Shown here: piece after piece, positions 1-9,173 of the stretch
How positions within the stretch are numbered: position 1 is the stretch's first letter
Layout of the letters: every line of letters starts with the position of its first letter
NCBI RefSeq assembly: GCF_000816785.1
Contig: NZ_CP007766.1
Location: 1,426,001-1,490,000 of the forward strand
Source: Campylobacter peloridis LMG 23910
Lineage (GTDB): Bacteria; Campylobacterota; Campylobacteria; Campylobacterales; Campylobacteraceae
Direction of reading: 5' to 3'
DNA: 64,000 nt
Program-made: the position numbers and the translations under genes
The notes under the pieces: generated by a model
The model's input: only the letters and a program-made list of their open reading frames with translations
Databases searched by the model: none
What the model was told of the DNA's origin: nothing

Positions 1-2382
1 ACCATGGCTAACATCAATCGTTCCAGCAAAACCTCCAATCCTAGTATCAACATTACCATTTACATTAATACCATTAATATTATCTAAATATATATTTTCA
101 TATTTACCCTCATTAATATATCCAGCAAAACCTCCAATTCTTAAATCTCCACCTGAAGCATATTTAGTTTGAATTAAATTTATATTATTAATGTTTTTTA
201 AAGAAATATTATTAAATTTTGGAGGATTAAATTCACTAAGATATGTTTGTCCTATACTTCCAGCAAAGCCTCCAAAGTAATTTCCCTCTGATGTAGAAGA
301 AGTTGAAAGACTATCTGCTTGAATTTTAATATTACCAATATCATTAAGAAGTATATTTCTATAATCTCCTAAGTCGATACTTCCAGCAAAGCCTCCCAAA
401 GAAGCTTTTATGGAAGAATTATGTAAAGTCATATTTAGATTTTTTATATCATTTAATGCAATTTTATTAAATACCCCATTAAATATTGCTCCAGCAAAGC
501 CTCCCAAAAATAGATCTTTATAATTATTGTTTCCATCGTCTTCTTCAAAATAAGTTAAACCATGTATGGTTTTTAAATTTATATCTTCAAAACTACCACC
601 ATCAATGCGTCCTGCAAAGCCTCCTATGTTTGAAGAAGAAGCAATATTATCAACATTTTGAATGGTTTTAAAATTTATATTTTTAATATTATTTAAAGAT
701 ATATTTGAAAAATTTCCATTTGCTATATATCCAGCAAAACCACCTAAACCGATAAAATAATCACTAGCATATCCATTAAGCGAGTCGTATCCATTTTCTC
801 TAATACTTAAATTTTCTACATTTTTTAAAGAAATTCCATCAACAAAACCAAAAATAGAACCAGCAAAGCCACCTACTCCATAGGCATAGTGTTTCCAATA
901 AACACCTCCTGGTATATCAACAATAGCACTATGCTTCACATCAAAATTCTTTATATTTTCTAAGGTGATATTTCTAAACATACCATTAGCATCTCCAGCA
1001 AAGCCACCTGTTCCATAAGTAGTAATATATCCAGAATCAACTACAACTTTGACATCATTTTTCAAACTAGTTAAATTCTTTAAACTAGCTCTATCTACAA
1101 AGCCATCTAAATAACCAGCAAATCCTCCAACATATTCATTTTTAGCATTAATGCCACCACCACTATAATCTACATTAATATTTGTAAAGCTTGCTTCTTT
1201 AGTTGCACCAAATATACCAACATAATGTTTTTTAGAATCATTATTTGTTAAATTTGCTGTATCTATATACATACCTTTTAATACAAAACCTTGTCCATCA
1301 AAATTTTTAGTAAAGGCATTATCTTTGGTATTACCTACTATCATGGAAGAACAACCAAGTCCATCTATGCAATAATTTGCATAATTTTTATCAGCAAAAT
1401 TTATATTAGAAACTAATTTATATTCATTTGCAGTAGTTCTAAAACCATTTTTATTTTCATTCCAACCTTTAGCAAAATGCCACCAATCTTCTGTATTGGC
1501 TATAGAAACAAAATGTGCTTTTTTAAAGTTCTTATCATTGTGCTTATATCCCCCATATGAAGGTGTAGAATATTTTAAAAATATATTTAATGCTTCAGGG
1601 TTATAATAATACCCAGTAGCACTTAAATATATAGAACCTTTATTTTTAGCTGTGATATTTAATTTATTATTTTTGTTTATATTAGCTACATCAACATATA
1701 CTTCATTTCCAACTAAATGTGTATTTTTGGAATTAACTTGGTTTAAATATAATTTTCCTTTATCATTACCTGCACTTGCATGCAATAAAACCTTATTGCC
1801 TATAAGCAATACATCATTTGCATTGATATTACCCATATTTACTACATTGCCAAGTTTATTTGCTTTAAATACAGGAGAAAAACTTCCAGCTTGTTCTTGT
1901 GATAAATTTGCAAATTTCCACATATCATCACTACTCATCGATGAAGTAGAAGCTACAAAGCGATTAGCATTGATATTACCTGTTTTAGTAATGATTACTC
2001 CATTAGGATTGATTAAAAATACATTATTATCTTTTGCATTTAATACACCTGCTATGGTAGATTTATTTGTTCCATGAGCTATGTTTAAGTAGTTTTTACT
2101 ATTACCACCAAAATTTACACTTTCACCTTTATTTATATTAAAACCACCACCCCATTGGATAACAGAATTAACTTTATTACCATTTATATGCATATTATTA
2201 CCACTAACATTTATAGTTCCACTTGTGCCATGAGTAAATTTACCACCACTTGGTAAGGCAAATGCAGGTGAAAAAAGTAATGAAGCAACTATACTTGAAA
2301 GTAAGATGTGATTAGTTAGTTTTTTAGAAGGAGTTAAATCAAAATTATTCGATCCCCCCCCCCGTGGAGAAAATACTGCCAT
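1..2382 (-). CDS. Filamentous-haemagglutinin-type secreted protein, phase-variable, 3' end outside window
   Basis: This is an open frame of 794 codons running off the left edge. The ATG at 2382 follows an AAGGA site. A G10 tract covers codons 7-10 (RGGG). It is followed by a hydrophobic export signal ending FSPAFA at about residues 20-42, then an N-terminal TPS/haemagglutination-activity domain (NGVIITKTGNINANRF is typical). From about residue 420 the motif GGFAG recurs ten times, once every 32-46 residues, like Glug-type repeats of adhesins. By family it should be a two-partner-secretion exoprotein or related adhesin exported across the outer membrane; no partner transporter is in the window. 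With ten G the frame is open, so this copy is ON. Loss or gain of one G would stop translation soon after the tract. Confidence 0.85.
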   Translation of the reverse strand, partial: MAVFSPRGGGSNNFDLTPSKKLTNHILLSSIVASLLFSPAFALPSGGKFTHGTSGTINVSGNNMHINGNKVNSVIQWGGGFNINKGESVNFGGNSKNYLNIAHGTNKSTIAGVLNAKDNNVFLINPNGVIITKTGNINANRFVASTSSMSSDDMWKFANLSQEQAGSFSPVFKANKLGNVVNMGNINANDVLLIGNKVLLHASAGNDKGKLYLNQVNSKNTHLVGNEVYVDVANINKNNKLNITAKNKGSIYLSATGYYYNPEALNIFLKYSTPSYGGYKHNDKNFKKAHFVSIANTEDWWHFAKGWNENKNGFRTTANEYKLVSNINFADKNYANYCIDGLGCSSMIVGNTKDNAFTKNFDGQGFVLKGMYIDTANLTNNDSKKHYVGIFGATKEASFTNINVDYSGGGINAKNEYVGGFAGYLDGFVDRASLKNLTSLKNDVKVVVDSGYITTYGTGGFAGDANGMFRNITLENIKNFDVKHSAIVDIPGGVYWKHYAYGVGGFAGSIFGFVDGISLKNVENLSIRENGYDSLNGYASDYFIGLGGFAGYIANGNFSNISLNNIKNINFKTIQNVDNIASSSNIGGFAGRIDGGSFEDINLKTIHGLTYFEEDDGNNNYKDLFLGGFAGAIFNGVFNKIALNDIKNLNMTLHNSSIKASLGGFAGSIDLGDYRNILLNDIGNIKIQADSLSTSSTSEGNYFGGFAGSIGQTYLSEFNPPKFNNISLKNINNINLIQTKYASGGDLRIGGFAGYINEGKYENIYLDNINGINVNGNVDTRIGGFAGTIDVSHG
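23..1127 (-). repeat. Ten GGFAG-coding repeats
   Basis: The + strand shows ccagcaaarcc(t/a)cc about ten times (near 23, 122, 260, 383, 491, 611, 731, 860, 994 and 1114), spaced 96-139 bases apart. Each encodes GGFAG on the minus strand and is followed by a variable N-rich beta-repeat (pattern N-I-x-L-x-N-I-x-N-I). They are protein repeats of the adhesin, not a DNA repeat array. Confidence 0.85.
2354..2363 (-). repeat. G10 contingency tract in haemagglutinin gene
   Basis: Ten C on the + strand (G10 in the coding strand) sit at codons 7-10 of the haemagglutinin-type gene, before the signal peptide. Campylobacter uses poly-G tracts of 8 or more for slipped-strand phase variation. At ten G the frame continues; a one-base change would hit a stop within a few tens of codons. 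Confidence 0.9.
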
Positions 2383-2420
2383 AATAAATCCTTTGTTTGA
2401 AAAAATTTATGTATGTTAAT

Positions 2421-2426
2421 ATTATA
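2421..2426 (-). promoter_or_regulatory. -10 element of haemagglutinin gene
   Basis: TATAAT on the minus strand lies about 40 bases upstream of the haemagglutinin ATG, in AT-rich sequence, as expected for a Campylobacter sigma-70 promoter, which often lacks a clear -35 box. Confidence 0.5.
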
Positions 2427-2456
2427 TTTATAAAAAAATACTTAAGTTAATGGAAT

Positions 2457-3752
2457 TTATAATATTTTATAAATATTTTCTTCGTTAGTTAATTTTTTAT
2501 CGTATTTTACTACTAAAAATTTGGAATTTTTATATACATCTAATACACCTTCTAAGGATTTTATAGTATTTAGATTTTGTTTTGTATCTAGTGGTAAATA
2601 CACATTTTTAAAATCAGCTGGACTTTTTAAAAACAAAAGCAATACAAACCACACCGCAGACATAGCTACTAAAACAAAAGCAAGCGAAACTAAACTAAAA
2701 TGATGTAAAAAATACCCTCCAACAACACCACCTAAAAAACTACCAAAATAACCAAAAGCATTAAAAACACCCAAAGCTGCACCTTTTTCATTTACTTTAG
2801 CAAATTTACTTGCACAACTTTGCATGATAGGCTCATGTAAGTTAAATCCTACAAAAAACACAACAACACCTATCATAAAAACCAAGGCATTATGCGAGAA
2901 AGCAAATATCACATAAGCAACGATAAAAAACACCACTCCCAAAAGTAAAATTTCCTTACTAAGCCCTCTTCTTTCTCCTAAAGAGCCTGAAAGCCCCATA
3001 GCTAAAAAACCTAAAACCATCGAGCTAACATACACATGCCATAAATTTTCACTTGGGTAATCAAACTCATGCACTAAAACCAAAGGAATGCTTAAAAATG
3101 CTATGCTCATGAGCATTTTTTGCATACAATTAGTAAGATTCATTAAGGCTAAATTTTTTTCTTTCAAAAGTTTTTTTAGCGGAGTTTTAGTGTTTTCATG
3201 CACTATAGTATGTTCTTTTGGCACTACACTAAATAAAAGCAAAATACAAAGCAAGCTTAAAATAGCACTTAAATCAAACAAACTTGAAAGCCCAAATTTA
3301 GCACTCATTAATGGAGAAAGCACTAAAGAAGCTGCAAAAGAAATTCCTATAAAAGAACCCATAATAGCCATAGCTTTGCCACGATTTTCTTCATTGATAA
3401 AATCACTTATCATAGCAGTAGCTACTGCTCCAATAGCCCCTGCACCTTGTAAAAGCCTACCAAACATCATAGTATAAATATCATTTGCATAAGAACACAC
3501 CATAGAACCTATGATAAAAACTACAAGCCCTATAAGCATAGTTTTTTTACGCCCTATTTTGTCTGAAATGATTCCAAAAGGAACTTGTAATGCCATTTGA
3601 GTTAAAGCATATACACCCACTAAAAGCCCAACTAAAAATTCATTTGCACCTTGTAAATTTAAAGCGTATAAACTCAAAACTGGCAAAACTATAAATAATC
3701 CAAAAAATCTTGTCCCTACTATGAAAGATAAAGGTAAAACGGTTTTTAACAT
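2457..3752 (-). CDS. MFS drug-efflux transporter (Cj1375-like)
   Basis: This 431-residue polytopic membrane protein of the major facilitator superfamily has about 12 hydrophobic segments. The loop 2-3 signature is present (GIISDKIGRKKTM), as is the motif-C-like RLLQGAGAIGAVATAM stretch of drug:H+ antiporters. The C-terminal ~60 residues are a soluble tail. The start at 3752 (MLKTVLPLSF) is chosen because AAGGAG lies just upstream; a 22-codon extension exists but has no ribosome site. It is divergent from rdgB, as for Cj1375/Cj1374c. The substrate is unknown; multidrug export is the family-level guess. Confidence 0.8.
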   Translation of the reverse strand: MLKTVLPLSFIVGTRFFGLFIVLPVLSLYALNLQGANEFLVGLLVGVYALTQMALQVPFGIISDKIGRKKTMLIGLVVFIIGSMVCSYANDIYTMMFGRLLQGAGAIGAVATAMISDFINEENRGKAMAIMGSFIGISFAASLVLSPLMSAKFGLSSLFDLSAILSLLCILLLFSVVPKEHTIVHENTKTPLKKLLKEKNLALMNLTNCMQKMLMSIAFLSIPLVLVHEFDYPSENLWHVYVSSMVLGFLAMGLSGSLGERRGLSKEILLLGVVFFIVAYVIFAFSHNALVFMIGVVVFFVGFNLHEPIMQSCASKFAKVNEKGAALGVFNAFGYFGSFLGGVVGGYFLHHFSLVSLAFVLVAMSAVWFVLLLFLKSPADFKNVYLPLDTKQNLNTIKSLEGVLDVYKNSKFLVVKYDKKLTNEENIYKIL

Positions 3753-3830
3753 AACTTTCTCCTTATAAAGGATAATTTTACTATGATTTTGATAAACTTT
3801 TTTTAAAAGTCTATACAAAAAGAGTGTTTT

Positions 3831-4451
3831 ATGAAGAAAAAATTAAAGATAATTGTAGCAAGTTCTAATACACACAAAATTAAAGAAATAAAAAAATTTT
3901 TAGTAAATTATGAAATTTATGCTTTAAATGAGATTATCACTCCATTTGAAATCATAGAAAATGGTAAAAGTTTTAAAGAAAATGCTTTGATAAAATCCAA
4001 AGCTGTTTTTAATGCTTTAAAAGAAAAACAAAATGAATTTATAGTTTTAAGTGATGATAGTGGCATTAGTGTAGCAGCTTTAGACAATGCACCTGGGATT
4101 TTTTCTGCTAGGTATTCTAAAGAAGGCACAGACAAAGCAAACAACGAAAAACTCATTAAGGCTTTAAATGAAAAAAATCTCAACCAAAGTAAAGCTTTTT
4201 ACACAGCAGCCATTGCTATAAGTTCAAAGTATGGGCATTTTAGCACACATGGGTATATGCATGGAGTAGTAATAAACACACCAAAAGGAAATAATGGATT
4301 TGGTTATGATCCTTTATTTATACCAAAAGGTTTTGATAAAACTTTAGGCGAGTTAGATGAGCAAGTAAAATTAAAAATTTCTCACCGCTCACAAGCATTA
4401 ATACATTCTACTTATATATTAAGAATTTTAGAAAAAACGGAAAAACAATGA
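3831..4451 (+). CDS. rdgB: dITP/XTP pyrophosphatase (RdgB/HAM1)
   Basis: This 206-residue protein is predicted to hydrolyse non-canonical purine nucleoside triphosphates (dITP, XTP) to monophosphates, cleaning the nucleotide pool in the cytoplasm. The N-terminal [12 protein letters not shown] is the HAM1 substrate loop. [23 protein letters not shown] is the central family signature, and [11 protein letters not shown] and SHRSQAL near the C-terminus are also diagnostic. Length is normal for the family. It lies next to the MFS gene as in C. jejuni (Cj1374c). Confidence 0.92.
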   Translation: MKKKLKIIVASSNTHKIKEIKKFLVNYEIYALNEIITPFEIIENGKSFKENALIKSKAVFNALKEKQNEFIVLSDDSGISVAALDNAPGIFSARYSKEGTDKANNEKLIKALNEKNLNQSKAFYTAAIAISSKYGHFSTHGYMHGVVINTPKGNNGFGYDPLFIPKGFDKTLGELDEQVKLKISHRSQALIHSTYILRILEKTEKQ

Positions 4452-4528
4452 AACAATTTATAAAATACATCCTTATAGCTTTGGCACTTTATGTGATTTG
4501 GATGGTGCTTTATTATAATTTTGCTTAA
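4448..4528 (+). CDS. Candidate 26-residue single-pass membrane peptide
   Basis: An ATG overlaps the rdgB stop in the ATGA arrangement typical of translational coupling. The frame encodes a 26-residue peptide starting [14 protein letters not shown], with one hydrophobic helix and an aromatic end (WMVLYYNFA). It overlaps the 3' end of the convergent MMPL gene by 56 bases. I do not recognise a family. The coupling geometry and the membrane-helix composition support it; its shortness and the antisense overlap argue for caution. Confidence 0.35.
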   Translation: MKQFIKYILIALALYVIWMVLYYNFA

Positions 4529-6938
4529 GATAATGATAACTTATAATAAAACTTGGTAATAAAAAAAGCGAACCAAATAAAAGCAAACTCATAGCTAAAA
4601 CCGTTAATAATCCAAAATAAATCGTAGGTATAAAATTACTACTTACCATTACTAAAAAACCTAAAATAATAGTAACACTAGTATAATAAATCGCACTACC
4701 TATCCCTAAATGCGAATCTTTGATAGCTTCTTTTAAATCTTTGTGTTTTAATTCTTCTTTAAAACGATGAATATAATGAATCATATCATCAACGCCTATT
4801 CCTATACAAATAGCAGCTATGGTAATACTCATAATATCCAAAGGTATATTAAAAATTCCCATCAAACCAAATACCAAAGCCAAAGGAATAATATTTGCCA
4901 AAATAGCTATTAAAGCATAAATAAAACTTCTAAAAATCACCACAAACAAAGCAAAAATCACAAGCACTACAAAAACCAAAGTATCAAATTGTGAAGAAAA
5001 AAGGCTTTGAAGCATATTATTATACAAGAGCATAATACCACTAATTTTCACTTCTACATTGTCGTTTTTTAAAAGCTCATTTAAGTCTTTTTCAAGTTGT
5101 TTTAAAAAAGCATCGCGTCTTAAATTTGGGTCGCTATCTAACATACGCAAACTAAATCTTAGCTCATCATTTTGTATATTTACATAAGGATTTAAAACTT
5201 GACTTTTAAAATTTTCATCTAAATTTTCATATAAAAATGCCAAAGCAAAATCATCTAAATCTTTGCCATCATTTATACTTTTACCTAGTTCAAGTAAGCT
5301 TTGCAAACTAAGCACCGAACCGACATATTTTTGCTTGCTTAAAAATTCATGAACCTTAGTAGCAATTCTTGTTTTTTCACTACTAAAAAAATACCTATCA
5401 TCTTGTGCTAAATTTTCAAATTCTTGCTCAAAATCATCGTTGATATTTTTTTGCTCAGGGCTTTTTTTAAATTTAACAATCACATCCAAAGGCATAGTTC
5501 CGCCTAATTCTTTATCTATAACCAAAAGTCCTTGTTTTATCCTAGAATCATCTTTAAAATAACTTACAAAGCTATTTTCAACCTTAATTTGCAAAATTCC
5601 ATATATAGCAAAAAATACACAAGCTATACTAATGCTATAAATAATTTTTCTATGTTTTAAACTTGCATTGGCACAAAATGCTAAAAATTTAATGGAATTT
5701 TTATCAAGCTCTTTTACTTTTGGTCTTGGTAATAAAACTACAATACAAGCAAAATATATATAAGCTAAAATCAAACTTATACTAATTCCAAGACTCATCA
5801 TAATACCCAGTTTTATAATAGGCTCAATATCAGAAAAAACAAAACTTAAAAATCCAACTATAGTGGTTAAAATCGCAAAAAAACTTGGATTTGCTTTATT
5901 TAGCAAAGTTGAAAGTAATAATTTATAAATACTAGTTTTTGGATGCTTGTGTAAATTTTCTATAAAATGCACAATCAAATGAATCACCACAGAAACGGTG
6001 ATGATTAAAACCAAAGCTACATAATTAGATGAAACTATAGTTATATCAAAACCCAAAAGGGCGAAAATTCCACTAGAAGTAAAAAGTGAGATTATACAAA
6101 TTCCTAAAGCTAAAAACACAAAATACAAAGAACCAAAAAACCACCAAAGTGCTATAAACAAAAGTCCTATTAAGCTTAAACCATAAATTTTTAAATCACT
6201 TTTTACATAAGAAATCATATCATTAGCGATCATTTCAACCCCGCCAAGGTGTAAAAAGTTATTATCGCTAGTATATTTTGATACCACTTCGTTAATATGC
6301 TTTAACCTTTGTTCGCTATAAATTCTTGCTTGTTCTTGATGATTTTTAATCAATTTTCTAAAATGTTCTTTTGTTTTCTCATCTTTTGCTTCATCGCGTG
6401 ATTGAATAAGTTTATTGTAAATTTTATCAGGTGCAAGATAAATCAAAATTCCTGCCGTTGTGCCATCTTTTGAAATGATATTATTTTTATAAAATGGATG
6501 ATTTAAAATTTCTTTTTTAGCTAAGTTAATGTCAATTCCTTGACTAAAAATATTAGGTATATTTTTTATAATTTCTTTTAAATCTTTATTTTTTGAGCTT
6601 GCAAGCAAGGGTGCATTAGCAATGGAAAAAATTTTATCCACCCCGTCAATTTTAGAAATCTCATCTCCAAGATTTTTAATAATCTTCAAATTCTCAGCAG
6701 TAAAAATATCTGAATTTTTAGGTGTAAATGCTAGCATTAAAAAATTATCACTGCCATAGCGTGCTGCAATTTCTCTATAAGTTTTCAAATTCTCATCATG
6801 CTCTAAAAGCAAACTTTCAGCGCTTGCATCAACACTTAAATTTTTAGCAAAAAAACTAAAAAATAAACAAAAAATCAAAGTTATCCCCAAAGTTCGCTTT
6901 GGAGAATTAAGAAAAATTTTTAAGATTTTACTTAGCAT
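4473..6938 (-). CDS. MMPL/RND-family lipid exporter (Cj1373-like)
   Basis: This 821-residue protein has RND-superfamily architecture: a helix near the N-terminus, a large periplasmic loop (about residues 35-245), a block of helices, a second periplasmic loop, and a second helix block near the C-terminus. CIGIGVDDMIHYIHRFKEE in the second half resembles the acidic transport motif of MMPL proteins. The family exports lipids, hopanoids and siderophores. It overlaps the MlaC-like gene by one base (TAATG), and the order MlaA - MlaC-like - MMPL suggests phospholipid transport between the membranes. C. jejuni has the same trio (Cj1371-Cj1373). Confidence 0.82.
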   Translation of the reverse strand: MLSKILKIFLNSPKRTLGITLIFCLFFSFFAKNLSVDASAESLLLEHDENLKTYREIAARYGSDNFLMLAFTPKNSDIFTAENLKIIKNLGDEISKIDGVDKIFSIANAPLLASSKNKDLKEIIKNIPNIFSQGIDINLAKKEILNHPFYKNNIISKDGTTAGILIYLAPDKIYNKLIQSRDEAKDEKTKEHFRKLIKNHQEQARIYSEQRLKHINEVVSKYTSDNNFLHLGGVEMIANDMISYVKSDLKIYGLSLIGLLFIALWWFFGSLYFVFLALGICIISLFTSSGIFALLGFDITIVSSNYVALVLIITVSVVIHLIVHFIENLHKHPKTSIYKLLLSTLLNKANPSFFAILTTIVGFLSFVFSDIEPIIKLGIMMSLGISISLILAYIYFACIVVLLPRPKVKELDKNSIKFLAFCANASLKHRKIIYSISIACVFFAIYGILQIKVENSFVSYFKDDSRIKQGLLVIDKELGGTMPLDVIVKFKKSPEQKNINDDFEQEFENLAQDDRYFFSSEKTRIATKVHEFLSKQKYVGSVLSLQSLLELGKSINDGKDLDDFALAFLYENLDENFKSQVLNPYVNIQNDELRFSLRMLDSDPNLRRDAFLKQLEKDLNELLKNDNVEVKISGIMLLYNNMLQSLFSSQFDTLVFVVLVIFALFVVIFRSFIYALIAILANIIPLALVFGLMGIFNIPLDIMSITIAAICIGIGVDDMIHYIHRFKEELKHKDLKEAIKDSHLGIGSAIYYTSVTIILGFLVMVSSNFIPTIYFGLLTVLAMSLLLFGSLFLLPSFIISYHYLKQNYNKAPSKSHKVPKL

Positions 6939-7507
6939 TATTTAGAAAAATCAACACTAGAAAGTTTGTCTAATAAAGTTTTAAAATCCGCATTTTGTAA
7001 AATATCTTTAAATTGCGAGCGATAAGTTTGTATAATGCTTATACCAAAAATATCTACATCATAAATTTGCCAATCATTGTTTTTATCATAAAATTTAAAA
7101 ATCACATAATTTTCCTTGCCATCTACTAACATAGAGGTTTTTAAAAATGCTCTTTTGTTTTTTTCTTCTAAATTAAGCACTTTTAATTTTTGAGAATCAT
7201 ATAAAGAAAGTTTATTGGTAAAACTTTTTTTAAGATTATCTTCAAATGCTTTATTAAATTGCATTTTTTCTTCAGTATTTAATTTTTCATATCTTGTAGA
7301 AAGGCTAAGTTTTGCCATAAGTTCATAATCAAAAATACCATCAAAAAGTGCAAAAATTTTATTTGCTGCTTGATTTTTGTCGTTTTTGTTTTGATCTAAA
7401 ATTTTCAAGCTTTCATCGATTTTTTCTTGCATAGTTTTAGAAATATCTTGTAAATTTAATGCAAAAATAAAAGAAACACTAAATAATAACACTAAAATTT
7501 TACGCAT
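6938..7507 (-). CDS. MlaC/Ttg2D-like periplasmic phospholipid-binding protein
   Basis: This 189-residue protein begins with a Sec signal (MRKILVLLFSVSFIFA). The body fits the MlaC/Ttg2 family, with FDYELMAKLSLSTRYEKL (the usual FDYxxMAR region), KLKVLNLEE and a C-terminal WQIYDVDIFGISIIQTYRSQF close to the family signature. MlaC shuttles phospholipid through the periplasm. Start 7507 is set by AAGGAG 6 bases upstream; a longer frame lacks this. It sits between MlaA and the MMPL exporter in one operon. Confidence 0.85.
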   Translation of the reverse strand: MRKILVLLFSVSFIFALNLQDISKTMQEKIDESLKILDQNKNDKNQAANKIFALFDGIFDYELMAKLSLSTRYEKLNTEEKMQFNKAFEDNLKKSFTNKLSLYDSQKLKVLNLEEKNKRAFLKTSMLVDGKENYVIFKFYDKNNDWQIYDVDIFGISIIQTYRSQFKDILQNADFKTLLDKLSSVDFSK

Positions 7508-7518
7508 ATTTTCTCCTT

Positions 7519-8202
7519 TTATTTGATCAAATCCCATCGTCTTTGCTCGTAAGCATCGCGTATAAAAGTATAATAATCTACACTATTTTGGTAAATATCA
7601 TCTAATTTTTCATATTCAAAACTTAAATCATTGACTTTTAAAGCCACATTTATGCTTGCTCCAAGCCAAAAATTTTCAATATAACCTTCAGGCACCATAA
7701 ACCAATTCACTGGTAAAGCTAAAGTGTCTCTTATATTAGATGGTCCTAAAAATGGCAATACTAAATGCGAACCACTACCTACTCCCCATTTACCCAAAGT
7801 TGTTCCAAAATCAGCTTCATAACTTTTTAAATGAGTTTTGCTAGCACTATCTAATAAGCCAAAACCAAAAATCACATTAATACAAAATCTTCCAAATTCT
7901 TCACCTGCCTTTTTAAATTCAAAAGTTAGAAGATGATTGAGTATTCTAGCAGGTGATCTTGTAGTGTCAAATACATTTTTAATCCCACTTCTTACAAAAC
8001 TTGGAGTAATACTCTTATATGAAATTACTATAGGTCTTAAAAAATAAGTATATAAATCATAGTTAAATTTACTCATAGCTTTATTATAAGTATAAAAGCT
8101 ATCTTGTATTTCTTTTTGTTGGAATTCTTGCTCAAAATCTAACTCATTCACAGCAAATAAAACATTAAAAAATAATGCTATACATATAAAATATTTCAAC
8201 AA
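7519..8202 (-). CDS. mlaA: MlaA/VacJ-family outer-membrane lipid-asymmetry protein
   Basis: This 227-residue protein has strong MlaA features: YNKAMSKFNYDLYTYFLRP, VFDTTRSPARILNHLL, EFGRFCINVIFGFGLLDSA, and DFGTTLGKWGVGSGSHLVLPFLGPSNIRD. MlaA removes phospholipid from the outer leaflet of the outer membrane. The start is TTG at 8202 behind AAGGTGATTAA; no ATG fits. The N-terminus is a signal peptide without a lipobox cysteine after the hydrophobic core, so it is probably not lipidated, unlike E. coli MlaA. It is first gene of the mlaA - mlaC-like - MMPL operon and overlaps nothing upstream. Confidence 0.88.
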   Translation of the reverse strand: MLKYFICIALFFNVLFAVNELDFEQEFQQKEIQDSFYTYNKAMSKFNYDLYTYFLRPIVISYKSITPSFVRSGIKNVFDTTRSPARILNHLLTFEFKKAGEEFGRFCINVIFGFGLLDSASKTHLKSYEADFGTTLGKWGVGSGSHLVLPFLGPSNIRDTLALPVNWFMVPEGYIENFWLGASINVALKVNDLSFEYEKLDDIYQNSVDYYTFIRDAYEQRRWDLIK

Positions 8203-8382
8203 TTAATCACCTTAAAATTTGCAATAAAATCAAAAATTATACAATAAAATCAAAAACAATTATATATATTTTATAAGTTCAAAATATGATGAAAAAAAAT
8301 TATAATTTTTTTGATTTAAGTTGATAAAAGCTTTAGAAAATATGCAAAAAAATGAAAAAATATTTTTAGCAAAAAAATAAGC

Positions 8383-8388
8383 TATAAT
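8383..8388 (+). promoter_or_regulatory. -10 element of mod operon
   Basis: TATAAT at the end of an AT-rich, T-phased region, about 30 bases before the modA start, is a typical Campylobacter sigma-70 -10 box. Confidence 0.6.
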
Positions 8389-8417
8389 TTTTCGAACTAA
8401 CTACACAAAGGATGAAA

Positions 8418-9173
8418 ATGAAAAAAATTTTAATCTTGTTATTTTTATGTATTTTTGGCTATGGTGCTGATGTAAATATAGCCGCAGCTGCTAATGTAGC
8501 TTATGCTTTTAAAGCTTTACAGAAGGAATTTCAAAAAGAAAATCCAGATATTAGTATCAATGTAAGCTTAGGTGCAAGTGGAAATTTAGTTTCACAGATT
8601 AAAAATGGTGCTCCATTTGATATTTTTATGGCTGCAAATATGAAATTTGCACAAAATTTATATGATGAAAATTACGCTAGCACTAAGCCTGTAATATACG
8701 CACAAGGTGCTTTAGCTTTGCTTAGCATAAGAACTCAAACTATAAATTTAAAAAATGGTTTAGATGCTTTAAAAGATACAAAAGTTAAAATTATCACTAT
8801 AGCAAACCCAAAAGCAGCTCCCTATGGCCAAGCTAGTATACAAACCCTACAAAATGCTAAAATTTACAATCAAGTAAAAGAAAAAATCATAGAAGCAAAA
8901 TCCATAGGAGAAGCTCTTACTCAAACATTAAAAGCTGCAGATGTAGGATTTATAGCAGCAAGTGCGTTATATGAAGATGGGTTAAAAAAATACAATCTTG
9001 AAAAAGGGAAAAATTATATTTTAATAGATCCAAATCTTTACGAACCTATCAATCAAGGAATTATCATAACTTCTCATGGAAAAGATAATGCTAAAGCTAA
9101 AAAATTTTATGATTTTATTTTAAGTCCTAAAGCAAAAGAAATTTTTAAAGCTTATGGTTATAATACACCATGA
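8418..9173 (+). CDS. modA: Molybdate-binding periplasmic protein ModA
   Basis: This 251-residue solute-binding protein has a signal peptide (MKKILILLFLCIFGYGA) followed by ModA motifs: the AAAANVAYAFKALQKEF start, SLGASGNLVSQIKNGAPFDIFMAAN, and KAAPYGQAS. It binds molybdate or tungstate for the ABC importer, needed for molybdopterin enzymes such as formate dehydrogenase and nitrate reductase. AAAGGA abuts the first ATG at 8412, so the second ATG at 8418, with normal spacing, is preferred. The stop overlaps the next gene by 4 bases. Confidence 0.92.
   Translation: MKKILILLFLCIFGYGADVNIAAAANVAYAFKALQKEFQKENPDISINVSLGASGNLVSQIKNGAPFDIFMAANMKFAQNLYDENYASTKPVIYAQGALALLSIRTQTINLKNGLDALKDTKVKIITIANPKAAPYGQASIQTLQNAKIYNQVKEKIIEAKSIGEALTQTLKAADVGFIAASALYEDGLKKYNLEKGKNYILIDPNLYEPINQGIIITSHGKDNAKAKKFYDFILSPKAKEIFKAYGYNTP

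Noticed and set aside
23-1127. Regularly spaced ccagcaaarcctcc repeats that look like a CRISPR-type array
   Set aside because: They encode GGFAG in one open frame, with spacers of varied length that also code for protein and diverged repeat copies; no cas genes are near.
1652-2077. 141-codon plus-strand ORF
   Set aside because: Antisense shadow of the haemagglutinin-type gene, with no ribosome site and no recognisable protein features.
2340-2382. Frameshift inactivating the haemagglutinin gene at its G10 tract
   Set aside because: Reading through the ten G keeps one open frame to the signal peptide and the rest of the gene, so this copy is ON.
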